Origin: JAEUMD01 sp050250815
Lineage (GTDB): Bacteria; Pseudomonadota; Alphaproteobacteria; Rhizobiales; Hyphomicrobiaceae
Assembly (NCBI GenBank): GCA_050250815.1
Contig: JBFWNY010000003.1
Location: 62,001 to 126,000 of the forward strand
Reading direction: 5' to 3'
Length of the DNA: 64,000 nucleotides
How positions within the stretch are numbered: the stretch's first letter is position 1; each line of letters begins with the position of its first letter. Below are positions 19,016-26,808 of the stretch, piece by piece. The position numbers were made by a program, and so were the translations under genes. The notes under the pieces are model-generated. The model did no database searches. It saw only the letters and a program-made list of their open reading frames with translations, and was not told the DNA's origin.

Positions 19016-19771
19016 ATGTCCGCGGTAGGTTCGAGCCTCCGCCCGATTCCGGCTCCACCCGAGACTGCCGAGGCCGCCCGCATGCGCGTCGCCGAATTCC
19101 AGATTGTCCCGCCCGCCACTGCCGAGCTGGCTTTGCCGTGCCGCATCGAACAGCGCACGTCGCGGCGCACGGCGCTGCTGGCGCTGACAGCGCTCTTGCC
19201 GCTCGTTCTGCTGCTGATCCTCGCTACGCTCCCCCTTGTCGAGATCGTCGCGAGCGCGCCCTCGCCCTTGGCGCTCCTGGCGGCCCACCCCGCCGCGGTC
19301 AGTCAAATCGCCATCGTCCTGGGTCTCAGCGCCGCACTCCTTGGCGTGGCAACGCTGCGCGCTGTCGACCGCCTCGCACGCACACGCACGGTGCTTTTGC
19401 ACCCGCGCGTCGTTACGGTCACGGACAAGGGACCGATGGGCGAAACGTCCTTTACGCTGCCGCTCGCCTCTTTCCGCGGCGTTGCCCACAACATTCGGAC
19501 CGGCATCCTGGGTCAGCGTCACGAACTGATTTTGGTCAACGCGGATCGCCGACGCAGCGTGCTGCTGATGGCGGCAGACCGCCTGGGCAAAGCCGACATC
19601 GAAAAGGCCGCGGCGACACTCGGACTGCCGGAGATTCCCGCCTCAGCGCTGTATGTGGCCAACCGCAACGCGGCGACCGTCCAGCGCCTGCCCACGACCG
19701 TGATTGGTACGCCATCACAGGGCTCCGAGACGACCGATGCAGCCTGCGCAGCCGCGCGGATCGCAGCGTGA
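19016..19771 (+). CDS. Hypothetical protein with two membrane helices
   Basis: About 251 residues. A Pro-rich start leads to two hydrophobic segments (roughly 45-70 and 85-110), then a soluble C-terminal half beginning RTVLLHPRVVTVTDKGPMGETSFTLPLASFRGVAHN. That part resembles the membrane-anchored PH-like or YdbT-type beta-rich modules, but the match is too weak to name. The start is uncertain: ATG at 19016 has no clear ribosome site, and ATG at 19082 with GAGG upstream is an alternative. It is divergent from the met operon. Confidence 0.6.
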   Translation: MSAVGSSLRPIPAPPETAEAARMRVAEFQIVPPATAELALPCRIEQRTSRRTALLALTALLPLVLLLILATLPLVEIVASAPSPLALLAAHPAAVSQIAIVLGLSAALLGVATLRAVDRLARTRTVLLHPRVVTVTDKGPMGETSFTLPLASFRGVAHNIRTGILGQRHELILVNADRRRSVLLMAADRLGKADIEKAAATLGLPEIPASALYVANRNAATVQRLPTTVIGTPSQGSETTDAACAAARIAA

Positions 19772-19948
19772 GCTGCTCGGTAGGCGCGTTACGCCCGAAT
19801 GTGGCCCAGGTTCTAGCCACCATGGACGCAAATGCCGCACCGGCGCTGAATCGCCGCTCATGGCTTGCGACGGCCGCGCACGAGCGGGCATAGTCGGCCG
19901 AGCAGTGCAGCAAGTGCCGTATCCGTCCCTACGACCCGGAGCCAGAAC

Positions 19949-20569
19949 GTGACCTCATCCCGGCTTTCGCGCCCCCTCACGATGTCCCCGAAGGCGCATT
20001 GGCCGCGTCTGTCGCTGGCGCTCGCGCTTGGGGTCCTGGCAGCGCTGGCGTGCTTGCCCAACGGCGCCGTGGCCGCAGAGCAGCCGGCCAAATACATGCA
20101 GCGCGTCGGCAAGCAGCTTGTCGTGGCATCTCGGTCGCGTTCGGAGAGCGCGTTCGCTGATGCCGTGCGCAGCCACTCCGACTACACCTCGATCGGCCTT
20201 TACTCGCTGGGGTCCTACTCGCGCCGGCTCGATCGCGCCGACCGCCCGAGCTACTTCACGGGCATGATCAATTTCATCGCGCGCTACGCCGCCAAGGAGG
20301 CGCCGAAGTACCCGGTCGCCAACTTCGTCGTCACCGGTCAGACCGAAGAAACACGCACCGGCGCCTACGTTGACAGCCGGGTGACTTTACGTGACGGCAC
20401 CACCTATGACGTGCGCTGGCTGCTCGTGCGCCGCGGCAGCTCGTACAAGGTTCGTGACGCACAGGTGCTGGGCTTCTGGATGAGCCCGTTTTTGAAGAAC
20501 CTGTTCGAGGACTACATCACCAACAACGGCGGCAACCCGCGCGCTCTGGTGGTGGCGCTGAGCCGTTAG
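19949..20569 (+). CDS. MlaC/Ttg2D-family phospholipid-binding periplasmic protein
   Basis: A 206-residue exported protein with a signal peptide ending GAVAAEQ and an MlaC-type domain after it: YSLGSYSRRLDRADRPSYFTGMINFI, FVVTGQTEE, VTLRDGTTYDVRWLLVRRGSSYKVRDAQVLGFWM and FEDYITNNGG. MlaC carries phospholipids between the outer membrane and the inner-membrane MlaFEDB complex. No mlaE, mlaF or mlaD is in the window, so this is an isolated copy; such orphans are common in Rhizobiales. The GTG at 19949 has GGAG seven bases upstream; an in-frame ATG at 19982 would shorten the signal peptide's n-region. Confidence 0.83.
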   Translation: MTSSRLSRPLTMSPKAHWPRLSLALALGVLAALACLPNGAVAAEQPAKYMQRVGKQLVVASRSRSESAFADAVRSHSDYTSIGLYSLGSYSRRLDRADRPSYFTGMINFIARYAAKEAPKYPVANFVVTGQTEETRTGAYVDSRVTLRDGTTYDVRWLLVRRGSSYKVRDAQVLGFWMSPFLKNLFEDYITNNGGNPRALVVALSR

Positions 20570-20581
20570 CTTGAGGCACCG

Positions 20582-21313
20582 TCAGAAGCCCGTCAGAACC
20601 CAATCCGTCGGGCAGCCGATCGCCGTCATGCGCTTGTCCATGTCCGCAATTCGCGCGCGGTCCTGCTCACCCCAATAGATGCGCCGGGCGATCTGCCAAT
20701 GCTCGCAGGCGCTCATCGTATCGCCCTCCGAGGCCAGAAAGTCTCCGAACTCCAACCGCGCCAATGCATGCGTCTGGTCGTGGCCGGCTCGCATGGAAAG
20801 TTGTATCGCCCGGATGAGGTGGGTGGAGATCACGCCTCGGCCATCGCCCTTGGCCCGCGCGCCCTTTGCGAAGGCGATGCACAGCTTCGCCACCTCGACG
20901 TCATCCTCCCGCTCCTCCGCCTCCTGGATGGCGATCTCGAGCTCTGGCAGGGTGGGAGCGGGCGGAGGAGCGGCAAGTGGCTCGGCGGCGCCGGCCTCAG
21001 GCTCCGGCACGGGCGGCATGCTAGCCGCATCCGACATGTCCCCCGGTGACACTGCGCCTTGGTCGACCGTTCCGGGCTCAACAGGGGACGGGCGACCAAG
21101 CGGCGCGGGCTGGACCGGCGGTGCGACGCCCGCTTCGCGAGGCGCGGCGGTCACGCCAGCTGACCCGGTTGAGCGTCTGCGCCCGGCCAAGGCGGCGATG
21201 ATGGACATCAGCAGGACCGCGAACGGCGCCAGCAGCGCCACCCATCCGGCCGCGCCAGTCAGATTGACGAGCGAGGTCAACGCTACCACTGCCACCCCCT
21301 GCGCCGGACGCAC
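20582..21313 (-). CDS. Hypothetical membrane-anchored protein with Pro/Ala-rich linker
   Basis: About 243 residues: one N-terminal membrane helix (roughly 18-43), a long Pro/Ala/Glu linker (about 50-125), and a helical C-terminal domain that looks TPR-like (EVAKLCIAFAKGARAKGD, HALARLEFGDFLASEGDTMSACEHWQIARRIYWG). The GTG start at 21313 has GGGGAGG two to three bases upstream, rather close. It follows the AapJ-like gene, where permease genes would be expected, but is not a permease. Function unknown. Confidence 0.65.
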   Translation of the reverse strand: MRPAQGVAVVALTSLVNLTGAAGWVALLAPFAVLLMSIIAALAGRRRSTGSAGVTAAPREAGVAPPVQPAPLGRPSPVEPGTVDQGAVSPGDMSDAASMPPVPEPEAGAAEPLAAPPPAPTLPELEIAIQEAEEREDDVEVAKLCIAFAKGARAKGDGRGVISTHLIRAIQLSMRAGHDQTHALARLEFGDFLASEGDTMSACEHWQIARRIYWGEQDRARIADMDKRMTAIGCPTDWVLTGF

Positions 21314-21432
21314 ATCCTCCCCGGATGACGCCTGAACGTTTCGGCATCGTGCCGCGACCGTGCGCGATCGATTTCAGCACGCGCCGGACACATCGCCAAT
21401 TCGACGGACGTCACGATCCGCCGATTTTAGAT

Positions 21433-22479
21433 CTAGCGCAGTGGAACGCCGAACATGAGGCCGCCTTGGGTCCACAAGCCGTTGTAGCCGCGCGGCAGCT
21501 TGAACGGCGAGCCCAATCCCAGCGTGCGCTCGTAGATCTCACCGTAGTTGCCCACCGCTGCGATGACCCGGCGGGCCCAGTCCGGCGGCAGCCCGAGCGA
21601 AGCTCCCAGATTGGAGCCCACGCCGAGCAGACGGCGGACATCCTCGATCTGCGAGCCGGCCCTGGCGTCAAGATTTGACCGCGAGACGTCGAGTTCCTCG
21701 GCAACGATGAGCGCCATCAACACCCAGCGTACGATGGAAGACCACTGGTCGTCACCGGTTCGAACCGCCGGACCTACGGGCTCCTTGCTGATGATCTCGG
21801 GCAGAATGGCATGGTCGTCGGGCTTGGCTAGCGTGCGGCGCACGTCGGCCAACACGGTCTGCTCGGCCGTCAGGGCCGTGCAGCCGCCCGACGAATACGC
21901 GGTGATGAGATCCGCCCAGCGCTCCGACGTCACGATCTGCACTCGCATACGCTGGCGCCCGAAGTAGGCCATCATCGCTTCGTCGGCGCGCGTGCCCGAT
22001 GCCACGCAGATCGAGGCCCCCGACAGCTCCAGCGCACTGCCGATGCCGTGACTTTTCGGCACGAGGAACCCCTGGCCATCGTAAACGAGGACGCCGACGA
22101 AGCGGACAGGGAATTCGGTGTCGCGGCTCAGCGTCCACGTCGGGCCGCGTGCCAGCAGATCGATCCGGCCTGACCTGAGCGCGAGAAAGATTTCGCGCGG
22201 CGGCAGCGCCACCACTTCCACCTTGCCCGGATCGCCCAGAACGGCGGCCGCAACGGCGCGGCAGAACTCGATGTCGATGCCAGCCCAACCACCGAAGCGA
22301 TCCATCGCGGCGTAGCCCGGCGCGTTGGCGCCCACGCCGCAACTGAGAACGCCTCGGGCGCGCACGGCTTCGAGCGTCGAAGCGCTGGCGGGTTGCACGA
22401 ACGCGGCGAGACAGAGCGGAACGACGACGGCAGCGAGCAGTCCCGCTACACTGGTGAGAACTTTGGGACGACTATGCAT
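21433..22479 (-). CDS. AapJ-type periplasmic amino-acid-binding protein (no adjacent permease)
   Basis: A 348-residue class 3 solute-binding protein with signal peptide (ending QPASAST). The mature start LEAVRARGVLSCGVGANAPGYAAMD and the blocks GGWAGIDIEFCRAVAAAVLGD, SGRIDLLARGPTWTLSRD and GNYGEIYERTLG are typical of the general L-amino-acid (Aap) system. The substrate-contact positions are only partly conserved (LARGPTWTLSRD against the usual LxRNTTWTxSRD). In rhizobia aapJ lies beside metC and is followed by aapQMP; here metC is kept divergently but the permease genes are absent. It may serve an unlinked ABC transporter. Confidence 0.85.
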   Translation of the reverse strand: MHSRPKVLTSVAGLLAAVVVPLCLAAFVQPASASTLEAVRARGVLSCGVGANAPGYAAMDRFGGWAGIDIEFCRAVAAAVLGDPGKVEVVALPPREIFLALRSGRIDLLARGPTWTLSRDTEFPVRFVGVLVYDGQGFLVPKSHGIGSALELSGASICVASGTRADEAMMAYFGRQRMRVQIVTSERWADLITAYSSGGCTALTAEQTVLADVRRTLAKPDDHAILPEIISKEPVGPAVRTGDDQWSSIVRWVLMALIVAEELDVSRSNLDARAGSQIEDVRRLLGVGSNLGASLGLPPDWARRVIAAVGNYGEIYERTLGLGSPFKLPRGYNGLWTQGGLMFGVPLR

Positions 22480-22612
22480 TCAACCAATCGACCGAAAGGC
22501 AACCGCAAATGGCTGCATTCTGCAAGGCACGGCGCACAGAGCACCGTCCGATGGAGAGGTCGCACGCCCCGCAGGCGCGGCGAGCGCTTGGCATGGCCGG
22601 TTCGGTTGCGCG

Positions 22613-22628
22613 GGTCAAGGTCTTGACC
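22613..22628. promoter_or_regulatory. GGTCAAG-GT-CTTGACC palindrome between aapJ-like and metC genes
   Basis: A 16-base inverted repeat with 7-bp arms placed in the divergent spacer, carrying TTGACC (-35-like) on both strands. No good -10 is visible at the right distance on either strand. A shared operator is plausible; nothing shows the regulator. Confidence 0.35.
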
Positions 22629-22692
22629 GTCTGCCCCAGTTGCGGCACACGGCCCCATCGTGGCAGCGTGTGTCCTAGCCGCCCGGCCGGCA

Positions 22693-23907
22693 ATGGGGAC
22701 TGCGGTGAGCGGTGACAATCGAGACGACGACAGCGACAGAGACACGTTCGGGTCACGCCGGCCGGCGACCGACGCCGTCCATCTGGGTCGCGATCCGAAT
22801 GCGCAGCACGGCTTTGTCAATCCGCCCGTCTACCGCGGCTCGACCGTGCTTTTTCCAACGCTCGAGCGTCTGAAGACTCGGGCCCAGCCTTACACCTATG
22901 GCCGCCGCGGCACCCCTACTACCGATGCGTTGACGAAAGCGCTGGCGCGTCTGGAAGGCGGCGCGGCAACGATCCTCGCCGCGTCGGGCCTGCAGGCGGT
23001 GACGGCGGCCCTGCTTGCTTTCGTCAAGACCGGCGACAGCATCCTGATGGTCGACACCGTCTATCAGCCTACGCGCAAGTTCTGCGATACGACACTTGCC
23101 GCTCTGGGCGTGGCGACGATCTACTACGATCCTCTCGTGGGTGGCCGTATCGCTGAACTCGTAAGGCCCGACACGAGGCTCATTTTTACCGAGAGCCCCG
23201 GCTCACAGACGTTCGAAGTGCAGGACATCCCCGCCATCGCCGCTGTGGCCCGCGAGCGCGGCCTATGGCTGCTCATGGACAACACGTGGGCAAGCCCGCT
23301 CTACTTCAAGCCCTTCGCGCACGGGGTGGACGTGTCGATCCACGCCGCCACGAAATACATCGTCGGCCATGCCGACGCGATGCTCGGCGCGGTAACTGCC
23401 AATGCGCGCGCCGCCCCTTACCTCGACCGGATCAAGGAGGCGCTCGGCCTCAGCGCCGGCTCCGAGGAGACGTATCTGGCGCTACGTGGTCTGCGCACAC
23501 TCGATGTGCGGCTGGAGCGTCATCAGCGCAATGGCCTCGAGATGGCGCGCTGGCTCTCGTCGCGTCCGGAGGTGCACCGCGTGATGCATCCAGCGCTCGA
23601 AAGCGATCCCGGTCACGCGATCTGGAAGCGCGACTTCTCCGGTGCGTCGGGCCTGTTCGGCTTCGTGCTTCAGCCGGTGTCGGAAGCGCAGCTCGCCGCC
23701 TTCGTCGATGGCCTCAGACTTTTCGGAATGGGCTACTCGTGGGGCGGCTACGAGAGCTTGATCCTCCCCTTCGATCCGACCTCCTACCGCACCGCCACGA
23801 CGTGGCGCGCACCCGGTCCGGCCCTTCGCATCCATATCGGGCTCGAAGACCTCGACGACCTCAAGGCCGATCTGGCGGCAGGCTTCAGCCGCATGGCGGC
23901 AGCCTGA
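22693..23907 (+). CDS. metC: Cystathionine beta-lyase
   Basis: PLP enzyme cleaving cystathionine to homocysteine, feeding the split MetH upstream in the window. Family blocks: NPPVYRGSTVLFPTLERLK, YTYGRRGTPTTDALTKALARLEGG, the cofactor-binding aspartate in LLMDNTWASPLYFKP, the PLP lysine in SIHAATKYIVGHADAMLG and WGGYESLILPFDP. The last block and YxGRxGTPTT favour MetC over MetB or MetZ. Start is uncertain: ATG at 22693 has no ribosome site, while GTG at 22705 has GGGGA five bases away; conserved sequence begins well after both. Length, about 400, is normal. Confidence 0.9.
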   Translation: MGTAVSGDNRDDDSDRDTFGSRRPATDAVHLGRDPNAQHGFVNPPVYRGSTVLFPTLERLKTRAQPYTYGRRGTPTTDALTKALARLEGGAATILAASGLQAVTAALLAFVKTGDSILMVDTVYQPTRKFCDTTLAALGVATIYYDPLVGGRIAELVRPDTRLIFTESPGSQTFEVQDIPAIAAVARERGLWLLMDNTWASPLYFKPFAHGVDVSIHAATKYIVGHADAMLGAVTANARAAPYLDRIKEALGLSAGSEETYLALRGLRTLDVRLERHQRNGLEMARWLSSRPEVHRVMHPALESDPGHAIWKRDFSGASGLFGFVLQPVSEAQLAAFVDGLRLFGMGYSWGGYESLILPFDPTSYRTATTWRAPGPALRIHIGLEDLDDLKADLAAGFSRMAAA

Positions 23908-24156
23908 GTGACCGCGAAGGCTTCCCGGTTGCCTCTGCCGCAGACGGATTTTCCGCGGTCTCGGGTCCTCTCCGACGGCGCACGATCGCCAACTGGTTCA
24001 CGATGCCGGGGAGGGCCTGTCGCGGTCAAACTTCGACCGGCAAAAGACGTTATAAGCCAATGATTTTTCGGTTATTTTTTGCGATCTTCCGGACGGTCTG
24101 CCGTGGACTTTCTGGCGCAAATCGTGGTACTATCACCTATCGTCATGAGGCTGGAT

Positions 24157-24348
24157 ATGACCCGCAAAAACTCCCGCAAAGACCGTATTCTAGTGACTAC
24201 CGAAGCCGAGATGATCGCGCGCCGGGAAGCCCATTCGAAGTTGATATCGAGGGGCGTCTTCTCACCGCACCACTCGTGGCAGGACGAAGAAAAGTTGGCG
24301 GAGATGATGTCAATCTTGAACCAGCTGAGATCGCGCCAGCAGAAATAG
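24157..24348 (+). CDS. Hypothetical 63-residue charged protein
   Basis: MTRKNSRKDRILVTTEAEMI begins a small hydrophilic protein of two likely helices with a His/Trp link (VFSPHHSWQDEEKLAEMM). GAGG lies six bases before the ATG. A possible promoter (TGGACT, 18 bases, TACTAT) lies about 40 bases upstream in a slightly AT-richer stretch. No motif or family is recognised, and an opposing frame is open over the same bases, so this is a tentative gene. Confidence 0.45.
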   Translation: MTRKNSRKDRILVTTEAEMIARREAHSKLISRGVFSPHHSWQDEEKLAEMMSILNQLRSRQQK

Positions 24349-24451
24349 CGAGACTCTCCACGGAGGTCATCTGATGGCGAGGCTACGTTGCGCGCACTCG
24401 CCATGAGCCTGGACATGCGATGGACGACACTGGGCTTGGAGAGCCTATTGG

Positions 24452-25207
24452 CTACGGGACGGACACGAGCCCACTCATCTCGGCCTCGATTGCATCAACC
24501 ATGATGCCCGCCACGTCCACCACCGCCCCGATCGGTCCGGTGTAGACGGTTCGCCCCGATGCCGCGGCGATCGCCTCTGGCACGTCATCGCGCGCATGCA
24601 GGCCGTCACCGTTGAAGAAGCCGCTGACCACCGTCGGACGCGCGTCCGCAGCCAGCACGTCGGGCAGGAACGGCTCCTCCTCCAGAAACGCCGGCACGAC
24701 AGATGCGAACGGCGCGGTACTTGCGATGGCCGCTACCGCTTTGCACGTCGCCTCGGCGGAGGCCCGCGAGACCTCCGAGCCGTGCCCGCAGACCACCAGG
24801 CGGCAGTCGGCTGCCGGCGCGCCCAGTTCCGGACCGCATCGTAGTGCTTCCCGCACGATCAGATCCGGCAGCGAGGGCGCGGCGCTGAGCGGGGCGAGTA
24901 TCCTGCAGCGTCCCGCCAGGCCGGCGTCGGCAATGCGCTTTGGGATTTTCGTTCCCACGAAATAGCCGGCCGCCATGAAGAACGGATAGACCAGGATCGG
25001 ACCCGGCCCGGTGGCCGCCGCGCCCGCCAAGGCATCCTCGAATGCCGGATCGCCGCTCAGCACGCCTGCATGAACCGCCACACCGGGCAGACGGGCCGCA
25101 ACCCTATCACGGTGCCCGAGCAGCACCGCATTGGAGAACGCCCCGCCGCGCTCGCCATGCGCCACGAGCACGACGGCAACGGGGTTGGCCGACTGGCGCG
25201 CGGGCAT
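24452..25207 (-). CDS. CbiX/SirB-family chelatase-like protein
   Basis: A 251-residue two-lobed protein of the sirohydrochlorin chelatase family: first lobe AVVLVAHGERGG...VLSGDPAFEDALA...ILVYPFFMAAGYFVGTKIPKRI, second lobe LVVCGHGSEVSRASAEA...VVSGFFNGDGLHARDDVPEAI. Metal-binding histidines would be HGE and the HARDD region. Members insert Co2+ (B12) or Fe2+ (siroheme), but many alphaproteobacterial forms are uncharacterised. The ATG at 25207 has GAGGA seven bases upstream. No other cobalamin gene is nearby; the B12-dependent MetH is 10 kb away. The upstream spacer contains the fadA promoter palindrome. Confidence 0.78.
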   Translation of the reverse strand: MPARQSANPVAVVLVAHGERGGAFSNAVLLGHRDRVAARLPGVAVHAGVLSGDPAFEDALAGAAATGPGPILVYPFFMAAGYFVGTKIPKRIADAGLAGRCRILAPLSAAPSLPDLIVREALRCGPELGAPAADCRLVVCGHGSEVSRASAEATCKAVAAIASTAPFASVVPAFLEEEPFLPDVLAADARPTVVSGFFNGDGLHARDDVPEAIAAASGRTVYTGPIGAVVDVAGIMVDAIEAEMSGLVSVP

Positions 25208-25291
25208 GCCTGTTTCCTCGACCGTTGTGACCTTCCCTATGTACGGCGCCCTACCCGGCCGGACCAGTGGCGCGGACAACGGAAAAGCCAA

Positions 25292-25343
25292 TTGTGGGCT
25301 TCACCCCCGAGCAAGATAATCTTTACCTTTACGTAAAGGTAAA
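25292..25343 (+). promoter_or_regulatory. fadA promoter with perfect 22-bp operator palindrome at the start site
   Basis: TTGTGG (25292-25297), 17-base spacer, GATAAT (25315-25320), then a perfect palindrome at 25322-25343 with arms TTTACCTTTAC and GTAAAGGTAAA covering the expected +1. The TTTACGTAAA core resembles, from memory, MerR-type LiuR sites that control branched-chain and fatty-acid breakdown. On the minus strand TTTACC and GATTAT are 16 bases apart, so cbiX could also be read from here. The spacer 25344-25587 shows nothing further. Confidence 0.7.
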
Positions 25344-25587
25344 TGTTTGCTAGAGGCATCCATCGCTCGGCGAAGCGGACGGGAATAAAGCGGCGTGCAG
25401 ACACGCGGGCGGCCCACGGCACGCGACAGTTTGGTGCACCAGGAAAACGCGGCCGACCAGCCTTGCCTCGACGCCCTGAGGCCGTCCAAATGGCTGTGTC
25501 GAGGACATACCCGTTCATCGTCGAAACGGGGAGCAAGCTAACAGATCCAAGGGGCCATCCCCGAGCGGATCGCGGAGGAGACGACCC

Positions 25588-26796
25588 ATGGCAGATGCCT
25601 ACGTTTACGACGCCGTTCGAACGCCGCGTGGCAAGGGCCGCTCCGATGGCTCATTGCATGCCGTGACGTCGGTGGCGCTCGCGGGCCAGACGCTGAAAGC
25701 GCTGCGCGACCGCAACGGCCTGCCCGAAGGCTCCGTCGACGACGTCGTGCTGGGCTGTGTGATGCCGGTGGGCGAACAGGGCATGGACATCGCGCGCGCC
25801 GCCGTGTTCGGCTCTGGCCTCGGCATCAAGACGTCCGGCATCCAGATCAACCGCTTCTGCGCGTCGGGCCTCGATGCGATCAACATGGGTGCCGGACAGG
25901 TGCGCGCCGATGCCTCCGACCTCGTCATCGCTGGCGGCGTAGAGAGCATGTCGCGCGTGCCGATGACGTCCGACGGCGGTGCCTGGCCCGTCGACCCGAC
26001 AATCTCGATCCCCTCCTACTTCATGCCGCAGGGCGTCTCGGCCGATCTCATCGCAACCAAGTACGGCATCTCGCGCGACGCCTGCGACGCCTATGCGGTG
26101 GAAAGCCAGAAGCGCGCCGCGCGCTCGTGGGCGGAGGGCCGATTTGCACGCTCCGTCGTGCCCGTGACGAACATGCTGGGCCTGCCCCTGCTCGACCGTG
26201 ACGAGACCATCCGAGCGGACACCGACATGCAGTCGCTGGGTGCGCTGAAGCCGTCGTTCGCACAGCTCGGCATCGAGCACGGGTTCGACGCCGTAGCCCT
26301 GCAGGCCCACCCCGAGCTGGAAGCCGTCGAACATGTGCACCACGCCGGCAACTCGTCGGGCATTGTCGACGGTGCCGCCGCGGTGCTGATCGGATCGGAA
26401 ACCGCTGGCAAGGCACACGGGCTGAAGCCGCGCGCGCGCATCCGCGCCTTCGCATCGATCGGTTCGGAGCCCGCGCTCATGCTGACGGGCCCTGTCGATG
26501 TGACGGAGAAAGTCCTGGCGCGCTCCGGCATGCGCCTCGCCGACATCGACCTGTTCGAGCTGAACGAAGCCTTCTCCAGCGTCGTGCTGCGCTACATGCA
26601 GGCCTTCGACATTCCCCACGACCGCATCAACGTGTGCGGCGGCGCTATCGCCATGGGCCATCCGCTGGGCGCCACCGGCGCCATGATCCTGGGCACCGTG
26701 CTCGACGAGTTGGAGCGCACCGGCAAGGGAACCGCACTCGTCACCTTGTGCATCGGCGCGGGCATGGGCACCGCGACCATCATCGAGCGCGTCTGA
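25588..26796 (+). CDS. fadA: Acetyl-CoA C-acyltransferase (thiolase)
   Basis: A 402-residue thiolase performing the last step of beta-oxidation. The nucleophilic Cys is in NRFCASGLDAI, the catalytic His in GGAIAMGHPLGATGA, and the second Cys in TLCIGAGMGTA. LNEAFSS and GGVESMSRVPM are also typical. GGAGGAG precedes the ATG. fadB follows after 12 bases, so the pair probably forms the FadAB trifunctional complex. There is no acyl-CoA dehydrogenase or ligase beside it. A strong operator-like palindrome lies 245 bases upstream. Confidence 0.95.
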   Translation: MADAYVYDAVRTPRGKGRSDGSLHAVTSVALAGQTLKALRDRNGLPEGSVDDVVLGCVMPVGEQGMDIARAAVFGSGLGIKTSGIQINRFCASGLDAINMGAGQVRADASDLVIAGGVESMSRVPMTSDGGAWPVDPTISIPSYFMPQGVSADLIATKYGISRDACDAYAVESQKRAARSWAEGRFARSVVPVTNMLGLPLLDRDETIRADTDMQSLGALKPSFAQLGIEHGFDAVALQAHPELEAVEHVHHAGNSSGIVDGAAAVLIGSETAGKAHGLKPRARIRAFASIGSEPALMLTGPVDVTEKVLARSGMRLADIDLFELNEAFSSVVLRYMQAFDIPHDRINVCGGAIAMGHPLGATGAMILGTVLDELERTGKGTALVTLCIGAGMGTATIIERV

Positions 26797-26808
26797 GGGA
26801 GGCACATC

